Source: Aphelocoma coerulescens (lineage: Eukaryota > Chordata > Aves > Passeriformes > Corvidae). From it: a stretch of DNA of 64,000 nt. The notes beneath the pieces are model-generated. The model made no database searches and was not told the DNA's origin. It saw nothing but the letters and a program-made list of their open reading frames with translations. The stretch's first letter is position 1, and each line of letters starts with the position of its first letter. The position numbers were made by a program, and so were the translations under genes. This document shows positions 39,751 to 50,206 of the stretch, piece after piece. The DNA lies in assembly GCF_041296385.1 (NCBI RefSeq), contig NC_091020.1:26283001-26347000 (forward strand), read 5' to 3'.

Positions 39751-39935
39751 CTTCACCCAGAGGATGTTTGGGCACTGGAACTCCCCAGGGCAGAGGTCAA
39801 GAAGTGTTTGGACAATGCTCTCAGGCACAGGGTGTGACTCTTGGGGATGGTCCTGTGCAGGGCCAGGAGTTGGACTCCATGATCCTTGTGGGTCCCTTCC
39901 AACTCAGCATATTCTGCGATTCTGTGATTTAAATT
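39751..39935 (+). mobile_element. CR1 LINE, 3' end of the interrupted copy
   Basis: CR1 resumes with 'cttcacccagaggatg', then 'gggcactggaactccccagggcag', 'gttggactccatgatcc', 'tgggtcccttccaactcagc', and the terminal ATTCTGCGATTCTGTG octamer-type tail at about 39911-39927. CR1 ends in a short octamer repeat instead of poly(A), which makes this one of the best family markers in the window and the main sign of an avian origin. Confidence 0.92.
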
Positions 39936-41975
39936 CCAACATCATTCACAAGCAAGAAGTCACACAAGCTGGGGTTACTCAAAAAAATACCTTTCTCTCA
40001 GTTGTGAGGATGTGTGCAAAAATGCGGCAGAGAATAGAGCAGCTCCTGGTCAAACAGCACTGACTGTTTAGGACAAAACTTCTCTGATACTTCATATTCA
40101 GTTTTCTTTTCCAGACCCACCGTGCTCACTATCCTTAGAATTCTGAAACTGCATGCTGCCACGGGGAAGAGTGATCCATCCCACCAAGTTCATCCTCACC
40201 AAAGGATGAGCTAATTGGGAAAAGGCCACTAGGTAAATAAAGCATAACTGCAGCTTGTGCGGATGCAGAAATCATGGTCCTCATTTCCACACCCAATTAC
40301 CCAGCTTGCACTGGCAATTACACTAATTCCCTGCACAAGTTAGACACAGAACTGCACGAGCACATTGTTTATGCAGTAATCTGCATTTCCAGTTATTACT
40401 GGATTTTGTTTTTAAATTGACCCTAAAGCTTTTAGTGGCCGATACTGAGACACTGGTAAGTAGGAAGAGTAGTAGACAATGTTTTTTTCTAGAGATTTAC
40501 ATTCATTTCATAGAGACACTTCTGTTTTGCTGAATAAAAAATTCACTTTCTTCTTTTTCACTTCCTGAGGAACAAAGTTCTGCTTTCTGCCTTTAAGTAC
40601 TTTGGGAAAAAAAAAAAAACAGAGTATATATAGCAAGGGGATGAAGGGGATGTAGCATTATGGTGACAAGCAGTTTGCATTAGTATAGGAGCAAATTACT
40701 GCTTCAATTCTAGAAAAGTAGAAAAGCTGTCTAATACAGTCCCTCCTTCCACAATGTAAAACCAATAATTCACAGTAAAGACTGTTTGGGTTTGGGATGG
40801 TTTTTTTTCTGGAAGACGTGGGTGGGAAGGTCAAGATGGTACGAAACAAAAATCTGTATTTGGTATCAAACGAGTCTCACCATTTAATGGAAACAGAAAA
40901 ATGCTATTCACTATGCTTTGTAATTCTAAAACTCTTTCCTGTCTTACCTGGTAGAAAAGAAGACAGAATAAAATGGAGTAAAGAAAAATGTACCACCAAA
41001 TGCATACAACAGACAGGAGAAAAGCTTTCAAAAATCAAGTGTTATATCTTCTGAACTTTGATGGAAAAAAATAGTAGCAAAAAAACCCACATTATCTTTC
41101 TCCATTTATCTTAAGATGTAATTCAGGGTGTCAGGTATGTTTATCTTTCTGCTTGCCTGCCTATACTAACCTGGGATGTGACCCTGCATGGACAGAGGTC
41201 CCCAAGGAAGCTCTGAACATCTACCTTGATTGTGGTGGTCAAACTTGGCCAAGGGACAGCAAGGCTGCTTCCAGCACAGCAGTGAAAATCCCTGTTATCT
41301 CAACACAGCCAAATGTGTTTAGAGAGTACCTTACCAGGACAGTATATAACATATCTACATATGCAAAAGACTTTTAGCACAGACTTACAGCCTCAGTTAT
41401 GTGAGTACACTATCAGCAGTCTCTAGATTGAGGGTAACTGCTCTGCAATTAAATAAAATACTTTCTACTTACTAAACAAAATGTCATATTTAATTTCTTT
41501 TTTTATTTTTCTTCTTCTTATGTAAATAGACTATTATGACTTCAGGTTCTTAAATTGCTTTTAAATGCTGGTGATTTAGCTAGAATAGAAATAAGCAATC
41601 TAAACACCCTTCAAGTGCACTGTTCAATCTCAAGTGAACTTGTCTATTTTTACATTAAAAAGGCACAGTCTCATTCACTATTCCCAAAGAAAATCAAATT
41701 GAATTATTCAATAGATTTTTTAAAAAATCTCCAAACAGCTGTTTTCTCCACTTATCCATCTTCTTTAGAACTATTACATCCTTCCCTTCTCCACCTCCAG
41801 ATAAAACCGCAAACCAACAAAACATGAAAACACACAGCAAAATCCCCTGCAGCAAGGGGTTCACAATCAGTTCTACTGTGAGCTGTCTAATTCTTAGCAT
41901 TTCAAACAGTCATCTCTTCCAAGGTGGTGGTAGTTATTCCAGCCACCACAGCAACACAGATCAGTCCCTCGGCAG
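39936..41975. other. Non-coding stretch, nothing recognised
   Basis: AT-rich sequence. A run of about 13 A lies near 40606-40619. Frames are short and overlap on both strands. No element was recognised. Confidence 0.55.
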
Positions 41976-42033
41976 GATTTCAGTCCCTCACTCTCATTAG
42001 TGAAGATTTCAGTCCCTCACTCTCATTAGTGAA
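41976..42033. repeat. 29 bp perfect tandem duplication
   Basis: Two identical 29 bp units (41976-42004 and 42005-42033), each beginning GATTTCAGTCCCTCACTC. A third, partial match to CAGTCCCTC lies just upstream at 41962-41970. Perfect identity points to a recent duplication and makes the locus likely to vary in copy number between individuals. Confidence 0.9.
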
Positions 42034-43362
42034 TTAGGCAACTAAAAACATTCGTGACTGGAGACCTGAGGTTTTCCACCTCTCGCTAAAGCGTTACATC
42101 AGAAATGACACTATTCTCCTTTGCTTTCCACTTAGAGAACAAATCAGATCATTTTATGCAGGGCACTAAAGAAATAAAGGAAGCTACATGAAAAAAATAG
42201 GTTCACCGTTCATTCTGACTATAAGATTGTGTAATTTTTTTTTTCTGTCCAAATCTAGCTTCTGCAAGCTTGTCATTTATACTTATGAGTCACCTTCTAT
42301 TGGCAGCTGTTCCCTGTCTTTCTCAGGGAATGAAGGAATAAGGTCCCAGAAATCTGTTTTGAAAAGAAAAAAAAAATCTAGCCAAGCAGTATTTCCTCTC
42401 TCCCTTTTTTGAAGGAATATAGTTTAGGTACCTGTAAACGAAAGGATGGAGATGCCCATGTGAAATTATAAAGTTACTAAGAACTCAGCATATCACATCT
42501 CCTAGGTGACTTTGAACTCTTCAAGCATCATGCAAAAGATAAGGCAAGATGAAGAGCTTCCAAGTGCTGGTGTTCGAGGAAAACGGGGCAGCAACATCAA
42601 ACAGAAAATTAAACTGTATTTGTGGACTGTTTCTTTGTGTTTCATGCCATGATATTTTCACTGGCTAGAACACTGACATTTATTAGCTCTTGGCTTGTAA
42701 AGCAGACACAAGACTTATCACAGCCCTAAAATCAGATATCAAAAGTAATTTTTCTCCCTGCTTTACACTGAAATCACCTCAGAATCTATACAGCAGTGCC
42801 AGAGCCACTCTTATTCCAAAGCAAGTTTTGAGACTGCAGCTGAATGCAGTAGGAAGCAAGTTATCTTCAGACCTGCAGCATCATTTGTCATTAGATTAAC
42901 ACAAGAATGCCAAATTTAGGCAGCCATACAGTCTAAAAATCTAAGGAATGGAAATAAACATCAGCAATACAAAATCAACTGCTAGCACCATAAGCTTGCA
43001 TTTCAAATCCCCAGTTTCTATCATCCTCTCTAAATAGGATGTTGTCATTACCTGAGCCTCATCATTTGCACATTAAGTTGGATAAGATTAATTATTTCCA
43101 TTAGCCCGCAAAGGATTACAAGTCTCATGGGGGAGATTCTGCTGAATCCTTACTTTGAAATGGAGCAGTGGTTAAAAAACAAGCCTATGGCTCTCAGAAG
43201 AGGCCTTGTACTTCACAGCCTTGAAGACAGACAGACATGTCCGTAGCACTTCAGCAGTGCTTACCTTGGGCTCTGCTTCCTGAGCTGTGGTTTTACACCC
43301 ACTGAGCAGCAGGAAGTCTCCTACAACCTTTAGCTACTTCATGTAAAAGGTGTGTGGAAGCA
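42034..43362. other. Non-coding stretch, nothing recognised
   Basis: AT-rich sequence with short frames only. No repeat family or RNA gene seen. Confidence 0.55.
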
Positions 43363-43390
43363 GTGCTGGTTTGGGGTGCTGGTTTGGGGT
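43363..43390. repeat. 14 bp perfect tandem duplication
   Basis: GTGCTGGTTTGGGG is present twice without a gap (43363-43376 and 43377-43390), followed by a further partial GTGCTG. This is a slippage-type duplication in a G/T-rich context. Confidence 0.85.
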
Positions 43391-45579
43391 GCTGCCTGCC
43401 ATGAAAAAGTGCAGGAGGGGATATCATAGAGCTGACTAGCCAGCCCAGTGCTTGCAAGACAGACATGCCTCTGCCATCTGCTCCTGGTTTTATTTTAGAC
43501 CCCACAGTGCAAGGTAGCACATTATCTAACTGCTCTGAGTCACTGATGTGCCCATAACAAGGAGCTCAGAAGCTTCACTGTGAACTGCAAATCTCAGACC
43601 AGATGTTCCAACCCTCACTGCATCACAGACAAATCATTCACAGGTCTCACACCAGAAACATTTCTGTAATTACACAGCTCTGTTGAACAGGTGTCTCTTA
43701 GTAACCAGGCTTTTATTTTCTGCGCATCTGTTTCTTTGCAACCTCACACCATCCCTACTGATGTTATTATTGCTGCCCTTGCCAGAAGAGAAGCAACAGT
43801 TTGCAAGTGCTTTATCCAAAAAGTCCAGAAGTTTTGCATAAGAATCCAAATAGACAATTTCCAGAAATTTTAATACAGTGCTGTGTAAATAAGCTGGTTT
43901 AAAAACTCATGCAATTTCAGAAATAATTTCTCTGGACTGAGTCTTTGCAACCACTCTACAGAACCCAACCACATGGGCAAAATTTTTGGTATTACTTAAA
44001 ACACAAATCATCTTTTATTATTTTTCTTTTCAGTTCTTGATACTTACAGGATCATGTTTATCACAGAATAAGACTGATGTCTTTAATAATTTGGCAAATT
44101 CCATTCCAGTGTGCATGTTTTGTAAATGATGTTATAGACTGTAATTCAAACAAACTGTTTACAAACTAAACACAAATTCCTTCAAGTTGTTTATTTGGAG
44201 CAAGAATAAAAAATCTGGCACTATTTTATTTAGAGCAAGCAGCCAAGTCTCAGTGTGATGCTGTGCTGAATGAGCAGTCATACAACCAAGCCCTGCTGGA
44301 CTTCCAGGAAACCCCAAGAAAGACTTTTTGCTGCAACCAGAAAAGGAAGGCAGGTCTGTAAAACAGTAGGAGCCTAAAGCAAGCACGTGAGACAACACCC
44401 AGGAAGAAAAGCAAAACAGGTCACAAACATTTTTAAAAAATTGGTTATAAACTAATGAATTGGTTTATAAGTAAAATTGTTTTTCTCCAAATACAGCATC
44501 AAGCTGGAGCATCAAATCACAATCAGCATTTATTTCAACGCCTTTTATTAAGATGTAAGTATGGATGGGCCACTTATCTCCAGACCTTGTCAATCTCTGG
44601 GACATTTTTCACACACAATGTCTCAGCACATATTCTTCAGCCTCCTGTTCTGGCAACCCTCTTCATCTGCACACACACAAGTACTTACAGAAAGCATTCA
44701 CACAAACTCACAGGAAGGACTTGAGTCTGCAGGCAAAAATATGTTCCTCTAAATGACAGCGTTTCTCAGTAACAGCACAGCAGCAGCAGAGGTGGGAACT
44801 AACATCTTGAGAGGGATAAGTGACATGATCTCAAGTATTCCCCAGAAGGAAAGCGGCAAAACTGATCTGCCTGGATTTGGCACATCACACCATGCAATCT
44901 GCTCAAGCCACAAGGACCATTCAGATTCTCCAAGTCCAAAATATCTCCTTACTCTGAGTCAGAAACTGGTGTGGTGTGAAGGTGAGCAGCTGGAGGTGAG
45001 GGGATGGGACAACCACAACACAGCACCAGGATGAGAGCATCACACAGCCGCATTTGCTCACCTGGTCACCTCTAGCATTTCGAAACTAGAGAGATGTATT
45101 TTAAAGAACTCTGAGCTGGATCAGTACAAACTGGGAAATTTGTCATCAACAGTGTTTTTTGACCAAACATGGAGTGGCACGAAGTTACGTAATTTATCCA
45201 TTGTCAGTTGAACTCTGCTCTTCTTGGATTCAATAAAGTACCAAAAATACAGGAGGGATTCCATGTAAATGGCATAAATTGAATGGGGTTTTGCAATAAA
45301 AATTACTTCTTTGGCTTGAAAGCTCTTTTAGTTTTGTTAATTAACATGTTGATAATGAATACTTCATGCTGAGTCTGGTGCTCCAATTCAAACAAAAGAA
45401 TTTAACTGGATAGCAAGCATTTTGAGGGAAGGAGATTGCAGACTTTTAATGTCCCTCATGGTCTTTTTTCAGTCAACCCATACAAAGCTCTTCTCCCTGC
45501 TGTTTGCCTTTAAAATGACTAAACAAAAACATCAGTTATCCATGCAGCTGCACCTCTAGGTAGAGCTCCCACTGATTTG
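43391..45579. other. Non-coding stretch, nothing recognised
   Basis: AT-rich sequence. Overlapping plus-strand frames at 44455-45034 in all three phases show no domain, and overlap in several phases argues against coding. No repeat was recognised. Confidence 0.55.
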
Positions 45580-45700
45580 AAAAAAACAAACAACAACAAA
45601 CAAAACCAAACACATATAAAAACAAAACAAAACACACACACACACACAAAAAAAGCCCAACCAAACAAAAAAACCCCAATGCACCAAAAAACCCAGACAA
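45580..45700. repeat. A-rich patch with (CA)n microsatellite
   Basis: Low-complexity AAAC/CAACAA sequence surrounding an uninterrupted (AC) run at about 45631-45648. The overlapping reading frames on both strands here (Lys/Thr/Gln-rich on plus, Phe/Cys/Val-rich on minus) are products of composition. The (CA)n run is probably polymorphic. Confidence 0.85.
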
Positions 45701-45780
45701 CTTCCATATGTTCCCATAAGCCATGTCCCAGCAAATCTCTCAATCATTTCAAGGAGAAATTTTTTATACTAATTAGAGGT

Positions 45781-45817
45781 ATATAACTTTTATTTATGGA
45801 ATAAATAAAAGTTATAT
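45781..45817. repeat. Perfect 17 bp-arm inverted repeat
   Basis: The arm ATATAACTTTTATTTAT (45781-45797) is followed by GGA and its exact reverse complement (45801-45817). The following 16 bases partly repeat the TTTTATTT-TGGAAT part in direct orientation. The structure could form a stable AT-rich hairpin or cruciform. It is too short and too AT-rich to look like a microRNA precursor, and it may be a template-switch product or the remnant of a fold-back element. Confidence 0.9.
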
Positions 45818-45833
45818 TTTTATTTCTGGAATT

Positions 45834-47904
45834 TAGTATCCCTAAAAAATAACTCAAGAGGATGACAGTCTGACCCTAACTGTGAACTTAACAGCTTAGT
45901 TTTAGGTACCACCATTTGGAACGAGTGCCCATAATATATGGATAACACAATACATATGTGGAAGCACTTCAGGTTGCTCGAGCAGAAATAAGCAGTTGAT
46001 TTATCTATCAGTGACACATTTGCAACCACACTGGATGTTGCATAAAACATTACCCTGGGCACACGTAATGCACAAGTTTATTTCCCTGAATTCTGTACAA
46101 CTTTACTTTATGGCAAACACTAGAGGAAAACTTTGAAAGGGAAAAAAAAAAAGAGACAAATCAAACCCTCCCCCCAAAACACAAATAAAAAAGCTTGTCA
46201 GATTTCCTCAGCCTTGACACTACAAGGTGTTGTTTGAATGTTCAAAAACTGTAAGGTCAATTTATCAAGGAGAGAAAGAGGGGAAAAGCAGTAACTGGTA
46301 TGTGAGAGCATTAGATCACTGCAGGATTACAATAAAGCTATCTCTGAGATACAGCACAGCACTGCCGGAAGTAATTAGTACTCAATCTGGAAGATGTATA
46401 TTACCAGCAAGAGATCTGTGATTACTTTTAGTTGGGCTAATGAAAGACCTGTGCTTATCCCTATTCCAATTCATTTCTACTCGTTCCTATTCGGATTTAT
46501 CAGCATTGGGATTAACATCAGTAATGGGGCTGTGTGCATATTTACACATCGTAATTAAGTGCTGGGGGAAGATGGAAGGGAGCTCTTCGAGATCATTTAT
46601 TAAAATGCAGGCAGACTGCTAATCAGAGTCAAAATTTAGGGGGAAGTTACTACAAAATAAAAACCCACTCCAGGATGACCAAACGAGTTCTCCGGAGCCC
46701 TCCTTGGGGCGATGAAGTACTCAGGATTCACTGACAGCATCAGAGGGACTTCAGAAAGGGCTGGAGTACCCACCTGAAAATCTGTGTTACAGTTAAGGCT
46801 GGCTCAAAAGCTGTGTTTCAAGCAGAGGAATGATTCACCCATTAGATGCTACCCATCATATCAAAGAAAGGTGAAGATCTTGGTCATTATGGCCTGGATT
46901 CAGCAAAGCACTTAAGCACATCCTTTACAGTGAACATCTCCTTGGTATCATCCCAATCCAAAAAACTGCATAAAAATATTCGTAATTCCAAGGTTAATTT
47001 CCCTTGCATTAAGTCTCTGCTTAACCTGATCTGCTGCTAAATCTCAGTATTGCTGGTTTCAATGCCCAGCTGCATCTGCAGGTTGGCTGTCAGTGGGCCA
47101 CTCACACCGAGAATTGTTGCTAACATTGTGGAGCAGCTCATTCACTGCAATATGTTCTTCACCAAGATCTCTCACTTGAGCAGATCTGCATAAATTTGCT
47201 TTCTAGCAAACCTTCAGAAGGCTGGAGATTTCATTGGGTACTGCTGGATTTATGTAATTGATAGAAACTAGTCTGATAGAGATTACAGATCATACAGAAA
47301 TCCATAAAAAAAAAAATCCTCTGGCCATTACATATGTGTTAAGTATTTGTTCTCTATCTATTGATGTGATTTATTAGATCTTCCACTTACTACTGTACTG
47401 TAAAACAAGCATTTGAGGCTCAATCAAGATTTGGGTTTCTTCCCAGAAATTACGGTGATTGGATTTTTCACAAGTCCACAAGATTTCAGGCGAACTGTGT
47501 TCAGTGTCCTAAAGAATTCTTTTCTCCAAGGGCTATCCTTGAAGTCCAGTATTTTTACAGCTCCCATTAAAAAACACCATAAGCTTTCTGCCATGTTATT
47601 TATCTTCTTGCTTTCCACAGAGCAGTTACATTTCAGTAGCAAAGCCAGTACCAGCTGCATTCATGCTTTAAAATCCTTAGTAATTAATTAACTGCATTTA
47701 TATAAGTGCCAAGAAATTTTACTCTTAAGACTATATTTTAGTGTCCCTTCTACTGGAGCCAACCTTTGCACACCACATGCACACACACAAGCCAAAACCC
47801 AGAAATGACTGTATGCAGCAACACAGCTACAAACCTCATCAGGAAAACCAAGTACATTATAAACATTAATTAATTTCAGCCACATGCCCTCCTCAGTGAA
47901 GTGG
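45834..47904. other. Non-coding stretch, nothing recognised
   Basis: AT-rich sequence. The 92- and 78-codon frames at 47413-47691 lie on opposite strands of the same DNA and neither is recognisable. No repeat family seen. Confidence 0.5.
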
Positions 47905-48010
47905 GTAATTACTATCCCCATTTAGGACAAGTGGAAAAACTAAAGGGAGAATGATTTGCCCAGGTCAAAGAAGGTGTATGGCACAGAACAGAGCACTCAT
48001 AACTCCAGCC
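47905..48010 (+). repeat. Ancient SINE (MIR/CORE-like) fragment
   Basis: The succession 'ttactatccccatttagga', 'gtggaaaaactaaaggga', 'atgatttgcccaggtcaaag' and 'ggcacagaacagagcactcata' follows the order of the MIR/CORE-SINE central region (tatccccattttacagatgrggaaactgag..., then the 'cttgcccaaggtcac' block, then 'gcagagc..gga'). Such copies predate the amniote radiation and survive in birds as very diverged fragments. No RNA polymerase III promoter boxes are preserved. Confidence 0.5.
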
Positions 48011-48656
48011 AACAAGCCATCCTTTTCTTTGTACAATCCACATAATTAAATTCTTTCAGTCCAGTATGCAAATTACCAGAAGTCAATATGATGAAAGCAA
48101 GGCTACAGTTTCTTCCTCAAACATAAATAACACGTCCATCTCCTCACTTGCCTACTTTTAGTATTCTCATGAATATTCACATCAGAGTTTCTCCCTCAAA
48201 ATGCTCTGGAGAAAGAAAAAAAGAGTAATGACCTACTTAAAAAATCTAATGACCTACTGCAACTTGGAGTCATTTAGTGGCTGTAAGGTGATTAACTGTG
48301 AATGTATAGCCTGAAAGGCAAAAAGCAAAGTTTGTGGACTGGGTCCAAAGAAAGCAACCAGGTTCTGATGATAAAGAGAGACCTGCCCGCAGTAAGTAGG
48401 TTTGAACTGGCAACTTGACAGGAGCTGAAGAGATTCACCTAATTTACATATATATTTGGACTTTTTTCTTTTCTAGGGGGAGGGAGGGGCAGGGTACATC
48501 ATAAATAAGCCCAACTTCCTTGCTACAGCAGAAGCACTTTGTTAGCTGATTTCATCAGCAAGATAAGCCTGTAGCTAATTGTTTCTCTCTGTACCCCAGG
48601 CTTAGGGGAAATAAGTTTGCTGATGGGTTAATTCAGTAGAAGAATTAACTCCCATA
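48011..48656. other. Non-coding stretch, nothing recognised
   Basis: AT-rich sequence with a G-rich patch (GGGGGAGGGAGGGGCAGGG) near 48476-48493. This patch has the runs needed for a possible G-quadruplex, but nothing else marks it as regulatory. Confidence 0.45.
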
Positions 48657-48780
48657 AACACATAGAATGGTTTTGGTGGGAAGGGACCTCAATGATCACC
48701 TAGTTGCATACCATGCTTCCCACCCTGCTCCCTTCACAGTGGTGCTTCCCTTCAGCCAGTCTCAACACCCTCATGGGTTA
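48657..48780 (-). mobile_element. CR1 LINE 3' end fragment
   Basis: The plus strand reads 'cacatagaatggttttggtggg', 'aagggacctcaatgatcacc', 'tagttgcata', which is the reverse complement of the last part of CR1 (gatgatcattgaggtccctt, ccaccaaaaccattctatg). The match fades after about 48745, so the inner boundary is approximate. The copy is short and 5'-truncated. Confidence 0.8.
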
Positions 48781-50189
48781 AAGTAGAGGGCACTAAATTT
48801 TCTTTTATAGGGCTGGGTGGAATAAAAACTGCCCACAGTGCTCTCCAGAATCACTACAAGAAGGCAGAGCCTGCAGTGCTGACTCTGCCACCAAGTTTTT
48901 TCCATCAGCCTCAGGAACCTCACATCATACTCTTTTATCACTACTTTCCATTTCCTTACCTCAGCAATTCTGTCAGATGTGACCGAGGGATGTGGTGGTC
49001 AAGCCATCTCAGCTCATCAGTCCACCACTAATGCCTTCATGTGTAAAGACATCTCTTGTTTACATAATACATCCTTGACACCATTTCTATTTGCATTAAA
49101 TTAAATTAATCAGCCAGGCACTTGCCACAGCAATCCATGTAACTCAGCTTGGCAGCATGATATTATCAGTAGCTAAGCAATATTAGCTTTGTATGATTAG
49201 GATCTCCTGGGAACTCCTTCCATGAGAGGACTGCAGGTGTTGTAGTCATAAAACATTATGCTCCCTCCTAAGCATCTGTATGACAGCCTTTTGCAAGGAC
49301 AGCATAGAAAACTGGAATGGCAGCTCAAACCTGATTTATTAGTGAGGACATCACAGGTATGCAAGTCCTTAAGTTATCAACTCATCCTCCAGCAAGAAAT
49401 CCTACAGTTCATTAACCCTTTCAGTAGGTGTCACAGTGCAGGCACCCTCAGCCTACTGTCAGGCAGGAGACTGTCTGTGGGTCACCATCAGGAAGGGTTG
49501 CATTAGGTTGGCTTTTCCTTACTTACTCTGCCCCCAAGATGTTCAATTCTTCAAACCTGTGATGCAAATTATCCCCATGTGTTTACTCACATTTTAGTTC
49601 CTAACTACTATAGGAGCAATCCTGCTTTGCTGCTGTCAGGAGAGTTGCCCATGCTGGGCTGCTGGGTGTCAGCTGGCGAGGGCTGACCACAACATCTTCT
49701 GGTGACCTGCCTGCTTACTAGAAATAAATATCTTTGAACATCTCGGAACCACATGCCAGAGGATTCAGATAAACCACGTTTCAGGACAAAACTAAACAAA
49801 AATACACCAATGAATAAAAATAAATTCCTTAAAAGCTAGGATTTCTGTCTCTACTGCTTTCTTAAGGACTGGGATGGTAATTTCAAACCCTGTTAAGGAT
49901 AGCATCAGAAACAGTCAGGACAAATAGTGACAGTCTTTGCACCCAGACAAGCAGATTGTCCCAGTTACAGGAAAGGTTGCCTAAAGGTACAGCTTCTGCC
50001 AGAAGAGAGAGCAGCTGTTGCACTGTAAATAGAATCAACTTCAGCATTAGATTACAACTGATGTGACAGGGTTTTGGTTTTCCCTTTACATTCTCTGTTA
50101 GCCAAAGAACATTTCTGCACTTAGGTTGCATCCAACCTAAAGGCAGGCTATTAACCAGGATGGTTTCCCAGGAAAAGGGCAAACACACA
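48781..50189. other. Non-coding stretch, nothing recognised
   Basis: AT-rich sequence with unremarkable short frames, the largest being 105 codons on the minus strand at 49883-50200. No element or RNA gene was recognised. Confidence 0.5.
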
Positions 50190-50206
50190 CAAACAAACAA
50201 ACAAAA
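50186..50206. repeat. (CAAA)n microsatellite
   Basis: A short run of about four CAAA units follows a CACACA stretch and continues into A-rich sequence. This is a simple repeat and probably length-variable. Confidence 0.8.

Noticed and set aside
39536..40063. 175-codon plus-strand open frame
   Set aside because: It runs through the nested LTR (antisense), a G homopolymer and the CR1 3' end, so it is a composite of repeats and not a gene.
45519..45786. Several overlapping frames on both strands
   Set aside because: All are generated by the A-rich and (CA)n low-complexity patch.
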